Source: Scilla litardierei (lineage: Eukaryota > Streptophyta > Magnoliopsida > Asparagales > Asparagaceae). From it: DNA of 64,000 nt. Positions 54,801-64,000 of the stretch are shown piece by piece. The translations under genes and the position numbers were made by a program. Each line of letters opens with the position of its first letter. Position 1 is the stretch's first letter. Below the pieces are notes generated by a model, which was not told the DNA's origin, made no database searches, and was given only the letters and a program-made list of their open reading frames with translations. The stretch covers positions 352,445,486-352,509,485 of the forward strand of contig CM061142.1 of the NCBI GenBank assembly GCA_030789695.1. Direction: 5' to 3'.

Positions 54801-54990
54801 TCATTGTTAGATGCAATCATGTCCTGAATATTTCTTCTAATGCAACAAGAATTTAAACCCAAGTCATTGCATAATAACACGCGGATTTCCTATTAACTTA
54901 TAAGCTGGCACACGAATGCCAGAACTTTTCTTCATGGTCCCAAGTAACAACCGCAGTGGCTTCTCTCATCGCTCGCCACAGATAATAATA
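51865..54990 (-). repeat. Tekay-like LTR (degenerate), split by a solo LARD-B LTR
   Basis: Starts with TGTCATGCCCCGCTTCCC, the same 18 bp that begin the TEK LTR at 59764. It has the AT-rich, repetitive body of that LTR type, including a hairpin at about 52249-52297 (CTGACAGACA/TGTCTGTCAG type) and a 32-bp direct repeat at 54612-54675. The right boundary was not found and the given end is approximate. No internal genes are visible, so it may be a solo or truncated LTR. Confidence 0.45.
53014..54544 (-). mobile_element. Solo LTR of the LARD-B family, TSD ATAAC
   Basis: 1531 bp from TGACGTCCCC to CACGTCA with 6-bp inverted ends TGACGT/ACGTCA. The TSD ATAAC is at 53009-53013 and 54545-54549. It has TATA-like ATATATATAG (53961-53970), a palindrome cluster at 53980-54300 (14-bp perfect hairpin 54120-54151), and a 9-bp perfect inverted repeat ACCTAGCGT/ACGCTAGGT at 53356-53411. 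No internal sequence: intra-element LTR recombination. Confidence 0.92.
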
Positions 54991-55265
54991 AATCTCTGCT
55001 TTAATTTCCACATTAAATAATTAACAATTAATAATAATGGCATTGAATAATACAACATGGCTCGGATCTTGACCCAACATGGAGCTAATAAGTGTCGAAT
55101 AATACCAAAATTAATTTTGAATTAATGTCAATATTATTACGCTCTAATCATGAGAAAAGATTAATAATTATAAAGAAATGTAAAAAGGGAAAAAATTAAA
55201 ACCAACAAAATTACAAAAAAGAAAAGCTGGTAATGACTAATGATAATGTTAATGATAGCCTCAGC
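54991..55265. other. AT-rich sequence downstream of SCL8
   Basis: No gene. It probably includes the 3' UTR of the GRAS gene (minus strand), with AATAAT-type polyadenylation-like hexamers, but no site can be fixed. Confidence 0.4.
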
Positions 55266-57068
55266 CTAACGCCACGCAGATGCCACAGTTAACACGCGAC
55301 CCATCCAACCGAACCCGAGCCCGACGGATTCTTCTCTGTATGTGAACCCTGGGTTCGCTTTCATCGAACCAAACCGCAACTTCACCGGTTCGGATACTTC
55401 CGGTCCGAAATGAACCGGCTTGAACCCGGCCATGCTCATGCGGGCCCGCCACTTGCCCAGGACTTCCGGCCTCTCGACCCGGTCCGCTCCTTCGCGGGCG
55501 ACGGAGTTCGCGGCCTTGCGCGCGAGGCCCGACTCGATCTGGAGCCGGTCCGAGTGATCCCGGTTCATCGTCACGTCGAGCGAGTCGAGGATGGAACCGT
55601 AATAGCTGCAGGCCTCGGTGAACCGGGCGGCGAACGGTGCGGTGTTGGCGTTCATCTCTTGCTCGACCATCGTGACAACGTTTGGCTCCAGAGACTTCAC
55701 TCGCCGTAGCAATTCATCTCGTGGGTTCGCCGGAGAGACGCTCTCGTCGGCGATTCTCGAAAGGACGAAGGCGAAATTGACCGCCAATGCTTCACCAGGC
55801 TCGCAGCCGAGCGCTGCACGGTCCAGCTCCGTCGTCCTCCTGTTCACGATGTTGAACCGGACAGTGACGCCAAACCGCTCGGCGAGCCGGGTGATCTTGT
55901 CGCCGATGATTTTAAGGTTGTTGACGGTGCTGAGCGTGTTGAAAGGGAAACTTGGGTCGCATACCGCTGTGATTTTAATGAATGGAGACGACTGGATCAG
56001 GGATGAACTTTGACGGGACCACTCGGCGACGGCGTTGATCAAAGAAGCGTATTGCCATCCCTGGCCCAAATCGAAATCAACGATGTGGATCATCGATTGA
56101 TCTCTTGTGGCGTCAATAATGGCGAAATTGGCGGCCATGAGGCCGAGCTTGAAGCAAGGAGAGATCTCGTACAGCATCTGCGTAGAGTTCTGGTGCTCAG
56201 GGCTGCATAGATCGGTGATAGGTGAGGTTCCCGTCACTCGAGGTGGGTTGATGCGCGTGACGAGAGCGGATACCATGATCGCCGCTAGCCTCTGATCTGG
56301 ATCGCCTCGCGGATTCGTCGTCCGCTTGAGGACTGCGATGTTGGCCGCGGCGGCGTCGAGATTTCCTTCGGAGATGGCGGCCGCGGTGTGGAGAAGCAGC
56401 TGCTTCGTCGGAGCTGAGGGAGCAGTTGGGGTGCAAGATGCCGAAGAAGAGGTGGAGGACGACGTTGACGTCGTCGGAGAAGAGGAAAGAGGATTCTGAG
56501 GCGGTGGTGGAGACGGCGACGGGGAGATTAGCTGCTGCATCGCCTCGCCCCACTCGCTCGTGGTTACCGCAGAGCCGGTGACGCTGACGTCAGCGTCGTC
56601 GTCAGCGTCGTCCAAAAGGAGCTGCCTCTCTAATTCTTGGAGCTGGCTCTTGATCGCACAGGGCTTCTTCTTGAATTCAACAGGCGGAGCGACGAAAAAG
56701 AAATCTGCACCAGGCTTCAAAATTTGATGTTGTTGTTGATGCTGCTGATGCTGCAGCTGAAGGCCTCTAAGGAAATTGAAATTGACTCCAGAGTTGGAGG
56801 AGGAGAGCGAGGAGGAAGACGAGGATGCAAGATCAATCGGAGAAATAGGAGACATCGGCGAGTTGAGATGCGTCGCCATCGTCCGCTGCTTCACCGATCG
56901 TAGATACAGCGTGTGCTGTATCTGCTGCTGCCGCTCGAGCTCCGTTAACGACCGCTTCAGGAGGCCGTTTCCTCCGTCAGATCGCTGCTGGTCAGGGAAC
57001 TGGAAGGAGGATCTGACGCCGTAACCGTACGAGCCGCGCAGATCGCGGCCGGGGTAACCGGCAGCCAT
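55266..57068 (-). CDS. SCL8: GRAS-domain transcription regulator, SCARECROW-LIKE 8-like
   Basis: An intact, intronless 600-codon ORF, typical of GRAS genes. The first 220 residues are low-complexity (Gln, Ser and Pro runs) with LTELERQQQ, LYLRSVK and SPISPIDL segments characteristic of SCL8. GRAS domain: leucine-heptad I about 221-280, VHIID as IHIVDFDLGQGWQYA (327-341), heptad II about 385-420, PFYRE region about 428-500, and SAW about 518-600 with RVER (530-533) and the end SAWR. GRAS proteins act in the nucleus, usually through partner transcription factors. The start is the first ATG, preceded by a C/T-rich strand (GA-rich in sense). It is GC-rich, unlike its neighbours, and the only clearly intact host gene here. 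The subfamily assignment rests on the N-terminal motifs. Confidence 0.93.
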   Translation of the reverse strand: MAAGYPGRDLRGSYGYGVRSSFQFPDQQRSDGGNGLLKRSLTELERQQQIQHTLYLRSVKQRTMATHLNSPMSPISPIDLASSSSSSLSSSNSGVNFNFLRGLQLQHQQHQQQHQILKPGADFFFVAPPVEFKKKPCAIKSQLQELERQLLLDDADDDADVSVTGSAVTTSEWGEAMQQLISPSPSPPPPQNPLSSSPTTSTSSSTSSSASCTPTAPSAPTKQLLLHTAAAISEGNLDAAAANIAVLKRTTNPRGDPDQRLAAIMVSALVTRINPPRVTGTSPITDLCSPEHQNSTQMLYEISPCFKLGLMAANFAIIDATRDQSMIHIVDFDLGQGWQYASLINAVAEWSRQSSSLIQSSPFIKITAVCDPSFPFNTLSTVNNLKIIGDKITRLAERFGVTVRFNIVNRRTTELDRAALGCEPGEALAVNFAFVLSRIADESVSPANPRDELLRRVKSLEPNVVTMVEQEMNANTAPFAARFTEACSYYGSILDSLDVTMNRDHSDRLQIESGLARKAANSVAREGADRVERPEVLGKWRARMSMAGFKPVHFGPEVSEPVKLRFGSMKANPGFTYREESVGLGFGWMGRVLTVASAWR

Positions 57069-57927
57069 TGCAAGTTCAAAATTCTCTCTCTCTTTTCCAA
57101 GTAGATTTTTTAAACCCTCACTGCTCAGATCAATTGGAATCCGAATCTAAATTCAAAGAACTCAATAATGTCTCTCACCTTCTCTCGTCTCTCTTCTTTC
57201 TTCTGCAAAGAGAAATGGGAGGGTTTTCTATTTACGATCTATTCCGCCGAACCCCGCAATAAAAGGCGACCACTTTTTCTCATTTTTTTAGTAAGTTGTT
57301 TTTCGACTTCCTCTCTCTTCTCTTTCTAATTTTCGCATTAAATTATTTCAGATAATTAGTATAATAACGAAGGGAGAGAAGAAGGTGGAAAGGTTTCTTT
57401 CTTGATTTGTTCCTCCCTGTCGACTTGGTACATGCGCTGCGTCCAATCGTTGCCTTCCGCCTGTATCGACAACAGGCTGTTGCCGGTAGCAGCGACCTAC
57501 ACTTGGCGGTCGTAGAAGGCAGCAAGCAAATCCCGTCAGCTATTCCAACTGGTTTCAAATATTTGGAAAGTGGAGGCGACGTTGGCGAGGTCCTCGCCAC
57601 TCGAAACGAATTGCCCTCGGCCTACCCTTTTTTAATCTATATCTCTTTTGAACATGTTGGGCTGGATGACGAAAATACCCCTCCGATAGCCACGGAATAA
57701 GTTGAAATTGGGGAATGGGTCGAGGACAAATTTGGGGTTTTGAGCAAGGGAGTTGCGTGAGGGGGATGAGAGCAGGGAATTGGTTAGCGAACCGAACAAA
57801 TCCAACCACCCCCTATAGCACCCGTTTTCGTTACATCCTGGCCACCGCGACCGACACGTGTACATCCAACGGGGGAGACGAATGTTCGCTTCGTGGGGCC
57901 CGCAACGGGTTTTGTGTACTGCTAGTT

Positions 57928-57966
<39 letters not shown>

Positions 57967-58463
57967 GCCTGATAAGCACACGCCAAGCACGCAGAAAGAA
58001 CACGTCGGTGCCGCGATGTTTAGAAGTCGGCCGTTAAGTAAATCTTCACCGTCCATCATAAAGATAAAAAGTTTAAAATGGTTTTGAACAGAAATTGAGG
58101 GTTCTTGATCCAATAATCAAGCAACGGGTGTGCCGGATGCCAATTTTGGAGGGTGTCTTCGCTTGTTTGTCTTCTGGGGTTGTGCTGTATTTTTTAAAAT
58201 TAAAAAATTAAAAAAGTGGCAGATGAGAAGGGAACAGCTAGCATTGGGTAAAGGATTTTGCATTGTTTCACACTGTTAAGAAACATATTAATAAACTTGT
58301 TTGATGCTCCATTAGAGAAGGGGAAGGGAAGGAAGAGGTCCACATAAATAAGTTTTATATCATGTCTTTTTAATGTAAATGTAGATGTAGATCAATAGGG
58401 TGCCCATCAGGGTCACGGCCCAGTTGAGCTGGACAGACGGGACCTGTAAGACACCACGTGCAC
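57069..58463. other. Upstream region of SCL8; no other gene
   Basis: Contains the 5' UTR and promoter of the minus-strand GRAS gene. 57069-57200 is pyrimidine-rich on the plus strand, and no unambiguous TATA box was found. Open frames at 57407-57700 and 57343-57600 overlap on opposite strands and have no recognisable domain. An A/T-rich stretch is near 58190-58225. REI begins at 58464, about 1.4 kb upstream of the ATG. Confidence 0.5.
57930..57962. repeat. C33 homopolymer upstream of SCL8
   Basis: 33 consecutive C (G33 on the gene's sense strand), about 860 bp upstream of the SCL8 ATG. It has potential for G-quadruplex formation. Length may be an assembly or sequencing artefact. Confidence 0.9.
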
Positions 58464-59079
58464 TGTTAGAACCCGATTAGATGAAGTGCTGATGGAGAAG
58501 AAGAAGCAAGCAGCTGTGGGACTGAAAGAAGGAGAAGAAGGCTACGAAGAGGAGGCAGCTAACAGTCAAGAATTAACTGGAAAGAGTTTGGACCGTTTGA
58601 TCGACGCCTAATGAAGATCGGACCGCTTGTGGGGTTTAAATGAGAGTCGTCCATTACAATGGAAGTTTAAATGCTGGTCGTAGATCTATACCTAATAGTG
58701 GAGCCCACCAGCTAAAGGAATCTCAACGGAACAAATAAATACGAAGGTTGTACCTCAAATGTTCGGCGAGAAGTTCAAGCACCGCCTCGTCTCCTCACCT
58801 CCGCTGCTGCTATTCCGACAGAGTTCGCCAGCCTTGCAACTGCCTTGACGTGGACAGCTACCTAAGTTTGTTAGTTTGTTAGAAAGTTTGTTAGCTGAAG
58901 AGTCTTTAAATACAACTGGTTCTATTGTTGAAAGGATTGTATGGAATCAATGAGAAATTTCTCTCTAGTTTTCGTTTTTAATTCATTTGCTATGTAATTC
59001 TCTTTCTTTTAGTAATAAATTTCTTGTTAATTTCGCCATTGTTGGCGAAATCTCCTTGGTGAACTTTTGGCTTGCATCA
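58464..59079 (+). repeat. REI 5' LTR
   Basis: Starts TGTTAGAACCCG, ends GCATCA, followed by the PBS. TATA-like TTTAAATAC near 58902. There is no second copy in the window, so the boundaries rest on TG/CA ends and the PBS. Confidence 0.6.
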
Positions 59080-59108
59080 ATTTGGTATCAGAGCTCAGCT
59101 ACGCTACT

Positions 59109-59763
59109 ATGGGAGGAAAGAAGAAAACGAATGCCAAAGCAATCCTTAGGGCTGAACGAGGACAAGGACAGAGTTCTAACCCTGATCCACCACTCTACGA
59201 CGATTATGAGGATGATGCTAATGCGTGGCGATTATGACAAGAAGATAGACTCTATCACATCCAGTCTCAACTACAGGCACTCTGGTGGATTCACAAAGAC
59301 AATCAAATGAGCACATGACGGCCCAAATCCAGATAATGTTAAACAATCAAAGCAAAAATGAGGAGAGGTTCAACCATCAAGAGGTTCAAATGCAAGTGTT
59401 GCGGAATAGTCAGATCAGAAATGATGCATGCATGAGCAATCAGGAGTTTGGTTCACGCAACCAAGGTGATGAAAGGGGTGGAGATCTTAATAACAATGGA
59501 GAGAGAGGCTCAGATAGGAGGGGAGTACAAGGGGAAACCTTATCTCATGTACAGCCAAGGGTGCTTAAGCCAGAGTTTCATACTTTCAAGGGTGATGAAG
59601 AGGTCTTGCTGTGGTTGAGCCAGGTACAACAACTCTTTGGCTATCATTCAACTCCTTACGCTACTTGGGTGAATACTTGTTCATTTTATTTGAGGGGGGA
59701 TACGTTGCATTGGTTTAAATGGGGAAATGTTAACGTAGCTAATTTCATGTACTGGGAGACATT
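59109..59763 (+). pseudogene. REI gag, frameshifted and truncated
   Basis: The ATG at 59109, 30 bp after the LTR, opens a frame (MGGKKKTNAKAILRAERGQG) that stops at about 59236. The homologous gag continues in another frame, 59285-59763, with a charged, Gln/Asn-rich region (possible coiled coil) and then the Gag core (VLKPEFHTFKGDEEV to FMYWETF). It ends exactly at the TEK LTR. Confidence 0.7.
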
Positions 59764-62216
59764 TGTCATGCCCCGCTTCCCTAAAATGGAGGCGAGACGT
59801 GAGAAGGTCCGCACGAGAGTGGAGCTGTGAAGCTCCAAACCCGATAAGCGTCAATAAAACATAAGCAGGTCCCCGTAACCACAAACGGAACAACATTAAT
59901 AACACAAGGAGAGACAGAAATAAAATCTCAAATCTCAGAAATTGTCCAACATTAAAGTTAAGTTCAACATCCAGAAAAGCCACCAGGCTAAAAGTAAGAG
60001 TCTAAAGGCCCAGAACAAGGCCAACAAAAGGAACAACGTAACCAAGTATAGGTGCTACGCACCGACAACAAAACAACGGTCTAAACAAAAAGGGAAAGCT
60101 CAACGAAGACACTAGGACTGGTCCCCAATGTCCAAGTACTCCTAGCCAAACACAAGCTCGGGCTCGGCGTCAGCAAACACCTCGTCCTCTACAATGTACT
60201 CAGGCTCCGGATCTAACATGTGTCACCCAAAAGAGTAAAGGGGCACATGTCAGCAAGTCTAAAAGACTTGGGCAAGGAAACTGAAAGTAAGGCAAACTAA
60301 CAACCTAGCCGTTATAGTATGCATGACATGGCAGTTATAACATGAGTGCACAAGCAAGACATGGTGAAACAATAAGTACAAGAGAACAATTATCGGGACA
60401 AGTCAAGAATAGCCAAGCTACTAACAATCTCAATCTTTTCACTAGTCACGTTTCAAGTTGTTTGTAGATGTTTTCGCCTTACAGCTGAACGGTTTGGCAT
60501 TCACACTGATTGGCCGCTTAACACTACCCCAGAACCCAGAGTTTACGCCTTACCACTACAGTTACTGATCGGGCAGACTCCCAGTTGATTGGCCGCTTAA
60601 CCCTTACCCCAATACCCACATGTGAACGAGCCAGGGTCCCTGTACATGAGCTCAGTAAATGAGCCAGGGTTTTCCCGCACAAGAGCTCGTTTCCTGGATC
60701 ACAACCAGGAGCGTATTTCATTTGGCATAGGGGTGCACCTAGCCTCAATCATTTCATAAGATGTAGCGAAGCTACGCAATCACGGAAACACTTAAAGAAT
60801 GCAATGACATGACAATTAATTCGCGTACCGTTAATGAAAATTAAACATGACATGGTAGTTGTGCAACATGATAAATGTCGGATCTAGCTTCGTTGCCAAG
60901 CTAGTTCCTAAATTTGCGCCTAGGCGAGTATCATTTCGTCGCCTAGTCTCTTTTACGCCTACAACAAGCAAATGGCCTAAGACATGGCCCAAAACCCTAA
61001 GTGGCAAGTTTCACTTGCCTAGCACCGAGGATGACGATCAACGAGGGTTCGTCCCACGGACGCTAATCTACGGGGAGGTCGCTGTTATGGAGAAACAATC
61101 ATCAAAACAGCATTCATTTCATTAGGGTTTCACAAAAACACAACGGGTTATGAAAACATTAAAAGATCGATTATTACCGTATCGGAAGCGGAAGAATGAT
61201 GCCGAGCAAGCACGGCAACGGAAGAAACGCTCCAGGGAACCTAGGGTTCAGATCTGGAAGGATGGGGAAAATCTGGAGAAATGGGGTTTTGGGGATTTTT
61301 GGGGGTTTGATGAAGGTTTGAGGAAGGTGGAAGGTGGAAAGTGTTAAGTGAGGGTTTGGATGATGGAGGATGAGCTTGGAATGAAGGTTTGAGGGTTTGG
61401 GGAAGATGAGAGCTCAATGGGGGAGAAATTAGGTTTAGATTTGAAGAAGAAGAAGAAGAAAACGTTTGGGAGGGGTATTTATAGGGTTTGATGTCGGCTA
61501 GGGCAAAATTTGTGTTTACTGCACTGATTAGTCGGTCAAAGAACAACTGCTGACCGACTAGTTTGAGAACTAGTCGGTCGGTTGACCAACGCAGACCGAC
61601 TAAGTGTAAACAGTAGCTCCTGACGAAAACCTGAACTAAGAGTTAGTCGGTCAAAGAACAACTACTGACCGACTAGTTTGACATCTAGTCGGTCGATGAA
61701 CATTCTTAGACAGACTAAAAGTGAACAGTAACTGGTACCAAAAATAGTTAATGAGTTAGTCGGTTAAAGAAGCATTGCTGACCGACTAGTTTGTAACCTA
61801 GTCAGTCGACCAATGTTCTTAGACCGACTAACGATAAACAGTAACTCCTGAGAAATTAACAAAGCAAACTAGTCGGTCCATGAAGGTTTGCCGACCGACT
61901 AAATCGTCATCTAGTCGGTCGGTTCCCCTTCTTGTACCGACTAACGTGCACCAAAAGTTCCGAAATGGAGCGCGAAGCTCCGAGATCGATTCCTAAGACT
62001 CCTAGGCTTGATCTAACAATAAGATATGACCGATATAAACCTCGTCACGAATGACTTACTCCAAAATCGACGATTCTAAGGAAGAAGCTAGAAAATCACG
62101 ACGAAACGATCGAAAACAAAAGCTACGGAGACAAAAACCACACATGAGGAGAAAATCCACCGAAACACATATATATAAAATATAATAATCCGGATACATG
62201 AAAACCAGTCATTACA
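59764..62216 (-). repeat. TEK 3' LTR
   Basis: 2453 bp from TGTCATGCCCCGC to CCAGTCATTACA. TATA box TATAAATA (61476-61483, minus). The palindrome cassette lies at 61528-61950. No gene inside; the ORFs at 60859 and 61241 are chance or U3 leader. Confidence 0.82.
61528..61950 (-). promoter_or_regulatory. SIRE-type palindrome cassette in TEK U3
   Basis: Four units of about 113 bp with the same four-part layout as in the SIRE LTR: AGTCGGTC - GACCGACTAGTT - AACTAGTCGGTC - GACCGACTA. The best inner hairpin is 61552-61579 (12-bp arms, loop TGAG). It lies just upstream of the TATA box at 61476-61483. Confidence 0.75.
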
Positions 62217-62262
62217 TCCTCCCCAACTTAAGAAAAATTCCGTTCTCGGAATTTCCCAACAC

Positions 62263-64000
62263 TCACGTGTCCAGAAACAAAAGTGGGTAGCGCTCTCGCA
62301 TCTCATCCTCATTCTCCCAAGTAGACTCTCCAGGCGAGCTGTGTCACCACATCACCCTCACAAGATTGACAACCTTGTTCCGAAGTGACTTCTGACGCCT
62401 GTCCAGAATCTGCACTGGCTGCTGATCATACGTCATATCAGGGCGAACGGTAATCTCCGAGAAATCCACAGCATGAGATGGATCGCTAATGTATCGACGA
62501 AGCTGCGACACATGGAAAACATTGTGAACTCCCTCCAAAGATGGCGGCAAGGCTAAGCGGTAGGCTACCTCGCCAACTTTCTCCAGAATGTCAAACGGTC
62601 CAATGTATCACGGGCTCAACTTCCCTCGCTTCCCAAAACGAATCACTCCACAATTCGGGGAAATCCTCAGAAACACATGGTCGCCCGGCTGAAACTCCAA
62701 AGGACGACGTTTAGCATCCGCCCAATGCTTAAAACGGTCCTGAGCAATCCTCAACCTCTCCCGAATGTTCCTGACAACATCCACGGCCTCCACGATCATC
62801 TCAGGTCCCAACAGCTCCCGATCACCAACGTCATCCCAACTCAACGGCGATCGACATTTCCTCCCATAAAGAGCGGCGAAAGCCGCCATGCCAATACTCG
62901 CCTGGAAGATGTTATTGTAGGAAAACTCTACCAGATGTAGATGGTCCTCCCACGAACCCTTGAAATCCAACATGCACACCCTCAGCATGTCCTCCAAGAT
63001 CTGAATCGTCCTCTCGGACTGGCCATCCGTCTGCGGATGGTACGCCGTGCTGAAACTCAGACGCGTACCCAAACTCTTCTGCAAACTCTGCCAGAACTGA
63101 GATGTGAACCTCGTGTCTCTGTCCGACACGATACTCACGGGGACTCCGTGAAGTCGTACGACCTCCTGCACGATTCACGTTACATCACTATCCAAACTAG
63201 GAAAAGGAAATAAAAACGGAGAGTAAAAGAATTTACCTCCATATATCTCCTCGCTAGCGCCTCAGTGGACTGTCCCACTCGGAATGGAATAAAGTGCGTG
63301 GATTTGGTCAATCGATCTACGATCACCCAAATCGCGTCATTCTGCTTCGGACTCCGAGGTAGTCCAGTCACGAAATCCGTAGTGATGTGTTGCCACTTCC
63401 ACTCCGGAATCGGAAGCGGTTGTAGCATCCCGGTCGTACCCTGATGCTCCGCCTTCACTTGCTGGCAAACCAAATACTTGGCTACACTCCGAGCCACACT
63501 CCTCTTCATGCCATGCCACTAATAGTTCAGACGAAGATCCTGGTACATCTTGGTGCCACCAGGATGCACAGAATACAGCGAACTGTGTGCCTCCACCATC
63601 AACTCCTCTCTGATATCCCCAGCTGGCACACACAACCTGGCTCCAAACCTCAACGAGCCATCCTCATGAATCAAAAAGTCAGTCCGCAGACCGGCTTCTA
63701 CCTGCTCCCGAATCTTTACCAGCTTCGGATCTCTAGCCTGGCCAGCCTTGATCCGATCCACAATCGTCGACTGTATCTGCATACACATCAACGAAGAAGC
63801 CTCCCCAGGAAGAACAATCTCAACACCAGACTCGCAAAAATCCTGCTGTAATCTCCACTGCGAGGTCAAAATCATCACCGCTGGGAGTCTACTCAGCGCA
63901 TCAGGAACCACATTCACCTTGCCAGGGTGATACTACAAATCAATCTCATAATCCGCAATGAGCTCCAACCATCGACGCTGTCGCATGTTGAGCTCCTTCT
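62263..64000 (-). pseudogene. TEK pol C-terminal part: RNase H end, integrase, chromodomain
   Basis: In sense order: end of RNase H (RRWLELIADYE, then DALSRLP), integrase zinc finger region, DDE core ([39 protein letters not shown]), a GPY/F-like linker ([21 protein letters not shown]) and a chromodomain-like tail ([25 protein letters not shown]). Stops at about 63945, 63519, 62608 and 62344, plus a frameshift near 63175. Several stops look like C-to-T decay on one strand or the other (CGA to TGA, TGG to TAG). Typical Tekay order; inactive. Confidence 0.85.

Larger units (their letters stand above)
58464..59763 (+). mobile_element. REI: Reina-like gypsy element, 5' part, interrupted by TEK
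   Basis: A short LTR (58464-59079), PBS TGGTATCAGAGC (59083-59094) and gag, cut at 59763 by the TEK LTR. The rest is beyond the window. The short LTR and the gag segment (FHTFKGDEEVLLWLSQVQQLF, YLRGDTLHWFKW) fit the Reina-type chromovirus lineage; the lineage call is moderate. Confidence 0.65.
59764..64000 (-). mobile_element. TEK: Tekay/Del-type chromovirus (3' LTR and 3' part of pol)
   Basis: Minus-strand element extending past the window end. It has a 3' LTR at left (59764-62216), a PPT (plus strand tcctccccaactt, 62217-62229), and a pol C-terminus with integrase and chromodomain-like tail. Left flank ACATT; the right end is not seen. Inserted in REI gag. Confidence 0.85.

Noticed and set aside
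51865..54990. Solo Tekay LTR with a defined TSD
   Set aside because: The left terminus is clear but no matching right terminus or duplicate of the ACCTT flank could be found, so only a degenerate LTR is claimed.
55410..57024. Several plus-strand ORFs of 62-131 codons across SCL8
   Set aside because: Antisense shadows of the GC-rich GRAS coding sequence.
57407..57700. 97-codon plus-strand ORF upstream of SCL8
   Set aside because: No recognisable domain, overlapped by an antisense ORF, in a promoter region of mixed composition; no support as a gene.
60859..61546. ORFs of 88-101 codons in the TEK LTR
   Set aside because: No domain, in the U3/leader part of an LTR, overlapping on both strands.

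Overview
This is a nuclear window from a flowering plant with a large, transposon-rich genome. The evidence is long Ty3/gypsy and Ty1/copia LTR elements of plant-specific lineages and one intact plant-specific GRAS transcription factor. I cannot name the species. Almost everything outside 55.2-58.4 kb is LTR retrotransposon. Most reading frames carry stops or frameshifts, so the elements are mainly decayed or non-autonomous. No tRNA, rRNA or CRISPR was seen. Names used here: ATH-1 and ATH-2 (Athila-type gypsy), LARD-B (gene-poor Athila-related derivative), SIRE-1 and SIRE-2 (Sirevirus-type copia), TAT-C (Tat-lineage gypsy), REI (Reina-like gypsy), TEK (Tekay/Del gypsy). LAYOUT: 1-51786 is one outer element, ATH-1 (minus strand; 3' LTR cut by the window start, 5' LTR at 50038-51786). 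LARD-B (from 7765) sits in its gag, and LARD-B's 5' LTR is cut by SIRE-1 (14277-19683). SIRE-1 is fused head-to-tail with SIRE-2 (19684-49719), whose right flank is ATH-1 gag again. ATH-2 (26874-46346, TSD GTCCT) lies in the extra ORF of SIRE-2, and TAT-C (36764-44322, TSD ACGGG) lies just upstream of the ATH-2 gag start. To the right come a 26-codon pol relic, a Tekay-like LTR interrupted by a solo LARD-B LTR (53014-54544, TSD ATAAC), the SCL8-like GRAS gene (55266-57068, minus), and REI (from 58464) interrupted by TEK (59764 to the window end). MOST INTERESTING SIGNALS: (1) Athila-type LTRs carry an array of five hairpins downstream of the TATA box, with a nearly constant loop of about 15-16 nt and unrelated but self-complementary stems. 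ATH-1 and ATH-2 share the loop motif and position but not the stems. (2) Clusters of 12-15 bp palindromes lie directly upstream of the TATA box in the LTRs of four families. Each family has its own core, except that the copia SIRE and the gypsy TEK share the same cassette. (3) In ATH-1, ATH-2 and SIRE-2 the family motif recurs inside the element just upstream of the extra ORF, with a TATA box in both ATH elements. This suggests a private promoter for proteins that look nuclear rather than envelope-like. (4) Athila-type 3' regions carry repeated hairpin-plus-polypurine modules. (5) TAT-C carries a three-exon antisense gene with its own TATA box. (6) The SIRE tandem is best explained by a deletion between two separately inserted copies.
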